Positions 62,437 to 64,000 of a DNA stretch of 64,000 nucleotides are shown piece by piece. The stretch is from NCBI GenBank assembly GCA_003202005.1, contig QJJF01000001.1, positions 589,099 through 653,098 of the forward strand, written 5' to 3'. The position numbers and the translations under genes were made by a program. Each line of letters opens with the position of its first letter. The stretch's first letter is position 1. The notes beneath the pieces were generated by a model. It was not told the DNA's origin and made no database searches. It saw only the letters and a program-made list of their open reading frames with translations. The DNA is from Williamsia faeni (GTDB taxonomy: Bacteria > Actinomycetota > Actinomycetes > Mycobacteriales > Mycobacteriaceae).

Positions 62437-63873
62437 CTACTCGGGCAGCCAGTGTCGTCCGCGCGCCTGGTGGGGGTCGTCGACCACCACGACGTCGTCG
62501 GTGTCATCGGCCTTGCCCTCCATCCCCGGCTTGGTGGACAACATCACCGCAACCGCGGTGGTCAGCGGCACCGAGAGCGCAATCGCGATACCGCCGACAA
62601 AGCTGCGGGCCAGTTCGATCGCGACCAGTTCGGTCGTCATCAAGGTTCCGAAGGTCTGACCGGACACCGAGAAGAGCAACAGCAACGGAAGTGTGCTGCC
62701 CGCGTACGCGAACACCAATGTGTAGACGGTGCTGGCGATGTGGTCGCGGCCCACCCGCATCGCGGCGGTGAAGGTCTGCCGCCGATTGCCACCATCGGCC
62801 GCGGAGAGCTCGAACACCGCCGAAGCCTGGGTGATGGTCACGTCGTTGAGCACACCGAGCACGCCGATGATGAATCCCGCCAACAGGATTCCGTTCAGCG
62901 AGATCGTGTTGTTGTAGAGCTGCAGATTGGTCGTCTGCTCCTGGGAGAAGCCGGTGATGTGCATTGTCTCGATCGCCAGCCACGACAGGAAGCCTGCCAG
63001 CATCAGTGACGCCAGCGTTCCCAGCAGCGCCGCACTGGTCCGCAGACTCACTCCGTGGGCGAGGTAGATGACCACGAACAAGATCGCCGCCGACGACACA
63101 ATCGCGACCGCGACCGGAGACTGTCCGTCCAACATCGCGGGCAATGTGAAACCGAAGAGCATGGCAAAAGCGAAGACCAGCCCGATCACCGACCGCAGAC
63201 CGCGCCAGGCCGCCACCAGAACGATGGCGAAGACGAACACCAACGCCCAGATGATGATCGACGTCGAACGGCCGTAGTCGAAGAACGAATACGTGTCGGC
63301 ACCGTCGACACCCGCCGAGCGCGACAACTTGATGTTGTCGCCGACCTTCAGATCCGGTTGTCCCGGCAGCGGCTGGGCAAGCTGTTCCGGCGTCAGCTCG
63401 TCACTGCCCGAATCCTGCTCGATCCCGGCCTCCACCCGATGCGTGGCGACCTCGATCAAGGTGTTGGCACCCTCGTTGGGACCCGAGGTCAGTCGCACGG
63501 TGTTCTGGATGCACGGACCATCTTTCACCGACTCCACCGCCGGATCACCGGCGAACACCTGCCCGGCTTGCTTGTTGAGACAGGCTGCGGTGGCCTGCGC
63601 GACCACCTGCCCGCTTTCGAGCTGGATGGAACCACCACCGACCGACTGGAAGTTCACCGGGATGTCGTGGTCCCGGTCGCCGGGCCAGAGAAGCACCAGC
63701 CCCAGAACAACCGCAACCGCGGAAGCAACCAGCAGTCCGATGACCACCTTCGCGACGCTCGGATGAAGATCCACCGGGCCCAGTTGGTGGTGGTGATGTT
63801 GATGCGGATCGTCAGGGCGTGGAGGTCGTCTCACTCCGGTGACATTAGTGGTCCGGGCCGCCCGTTCGCGCAT
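62437..63873 (-). CDS. YibE/F family membrane protein
   Basis: 478 residues from the ATG at 63871-63873 (another in-frame start lies 19 codons upstream). A His-rich N-terminus (HQHHHHQ) leads into TM1 (VVIGLLVASAVAVVLGLVLL) and an extracytoplasmic domain with two Cys (ATAACLNKQ and DGPCIQNTV). Seven more hydrophobic segments follow: GRSTSIIIWALVFVFAIVLV, LNGILLAGFIIGVLGVLNDVTITQAS and SSVYTLVFAY-type repeats. YibE/F proteins are uncharacterised membrane proteins, sometimes placed next to regulators. The His cluster could bind metal. Confidence 0.88.
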   Translation of the reverse strand: MRERAARTTNVTGVRRPPRPDDPHQHHHHQLGPVDLHPSVAKVVIGLLVASAVAVVLGLVLLWPGDRDHDIPVNFQSVGGGSIQLESGQVVAQATAACLNKQAGQVFAGDPAVESVKDGPCIQNTVRLTSGPNEGANTLIEVATHRVEAGIEQDSGSDELTPEQLAQPLPGQPDLKVGDNIKLSRSAGVDGADTYSFFDYGRSTSIIIWALVFVFAIVLVAAWRGLRSVIGLVFAFAMLFGFTLPAMLDGQSPVAVAIVSSAAILFVVIYLAHGVSLRTSAALLGTLASLMLAGFLSWLAIETMHITGFSQEQTTNLQLYNNTISLNGILLAGFIIGVLGVLNDVTITQASAVFELSAADGGNRRQTFTAAMRVGRDHIASTVYTLVFAYAGSTLPLLLLFSVSGQTFGTLMTTELVAIELARSFVGGIAIALSVPLTTAVAVMLSTKPGMEGKADDTDDVVVVDDPHQARGRHWLPE

Positions 63874-63986
63874 CGTCCCGCGCTGGTCAGTCCGGATTCG
63901 CGACAAAAACGTGACCGGCGCCGGTGCCACCTCTGCCTACCGTGGAAATGGACATATTTCTACTCACAGAAAGGACAAATGTCACC

Positions 63987-64000
63987 ATGAAACGCTCATT
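63987..64000 (+). CDS. Start of a gene cut by the right edge
   Basis: ATGAAACGCTCATT gives Met-Lys-Arg-Ser and continues past the window; AAAGGA lies 12 bp upstream. The M-K-R start is compatible with a signal peptide but too short to call. Confidence 0.45.

Noticed and set aside
63055-63990. A 311-codon open frame opposite the YibE/F gene
   Set aside because: The opposite strand has clear transmembrane helices; the plus-strand product is Arg/His/Gln-rich shadow.

Overview
This 64 kb window is high-GC actinobacterial chromosome. It is most likely from a mycolic-acid-producing member of the Mycobacteriales, and Gordonia is my best guess. The pointers are an HspR-controlled dnaK-grpE-dnaJ-hspR operon, a bifunctional-type dCTP deaminase next to a UDP-glucose dehydrogenase, a DUF222/HNH (13E12-type) protein, a DUF4185 putative arabinanase, an EphD-like hydrolase-SDR fusion, frequent GTG/TTG starts, and Pro/Thr-rich tails on membrane proteins. 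From memory of M. tuberculosis gene order, the conserved genes here (dcd, ugd, AspC-type aminotransferase and its Fe-S partner, the dnaK operon, the flavohaemoglobin) run, in reverse, in the same order as Rv0321 to Rv0385. The backbone is therefore ancestral, with accessory blocks inserted into it. No transposase, integrase, phage gene or CRISPR array is visible.

Layout. 0-7 kb: redox and catabolic genes (SDR, DszA-like flavin monooxygenase, a receiver-thioredoxin-reductase-like fusion without its CxxC, an amidohydrolase, a flavohaemoglobin). 7-12.6 kb: a Pro/Thr-tailed membrane protein, then the heat-shock operon with its HspR-type operators. 12.9-19.9 kb: MFS exporter, universal stress protein, methionine aminopeptidase, a decayed acyltransferase remnant, an SMP-30 lactonase, a TSUP permease, an intact acyltransferase and a SanA/YdcF protein. 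20-24.8 kb: a very long Fe-S reductase with a repeat-rich tail, and an aminotransferase closed by a clear terminator. 24.9-30 kb: a translationally coupled oxidation cluster (EphD-like fusion, PF10118 protein, 2Fe-2S reductase, flavin monooxygenase). 30-39 kb: MFS/TetR pair, membrane protein, ugd, dcd, a carboxymuconolactone decarboxylase/ECF41-like sigma pair, an HNH protein and tRNA-Gly(CCC). 39-43 kb: small proteins, DUF2254 protein, cation/proton antiporter and a frameshifted remnant. 43.4-47.5 kb: a second PF10118-reductase pair followed by a molybdopterin oxidoreductase. 47.5-64 kb: DUF5995, an acyl-CoA synthetase-cyclase operon facing an XRE-TetR fusion regulator, DIP1984 protein, nucleoside-type kinase, DUF4185 secreted protein, MoxR-VWA pair, lytic transglycosylase, HdeD, MBL-FAH pair and a YibE/F protein.

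The most interesting system is the pair of PF10118-reductase modules (26.5-28.5 kb and 43.4-45.4 kb). Both PF10118 proteins are 292 residues long. Both carry the residue pattern of a ferritin-like di-iron centre (E, ExxH, E, ExxH). Both overlap by 4 nt a gene for an FAD/2Fe-2S reductase. I infer two-component di-iron oxygenases rather than the hydrolases the family name suggests. Other points worth attention are the 13-bp hairpin between grpE and dnaJ, an ECF41-type promoter between the sigma gene and its neighbour, a perfect palindrome touching the start codon of the XRE-TetR gene, and several decayed genes (acyltransferase, EphD SDR domain, remnant next to the antiporter).
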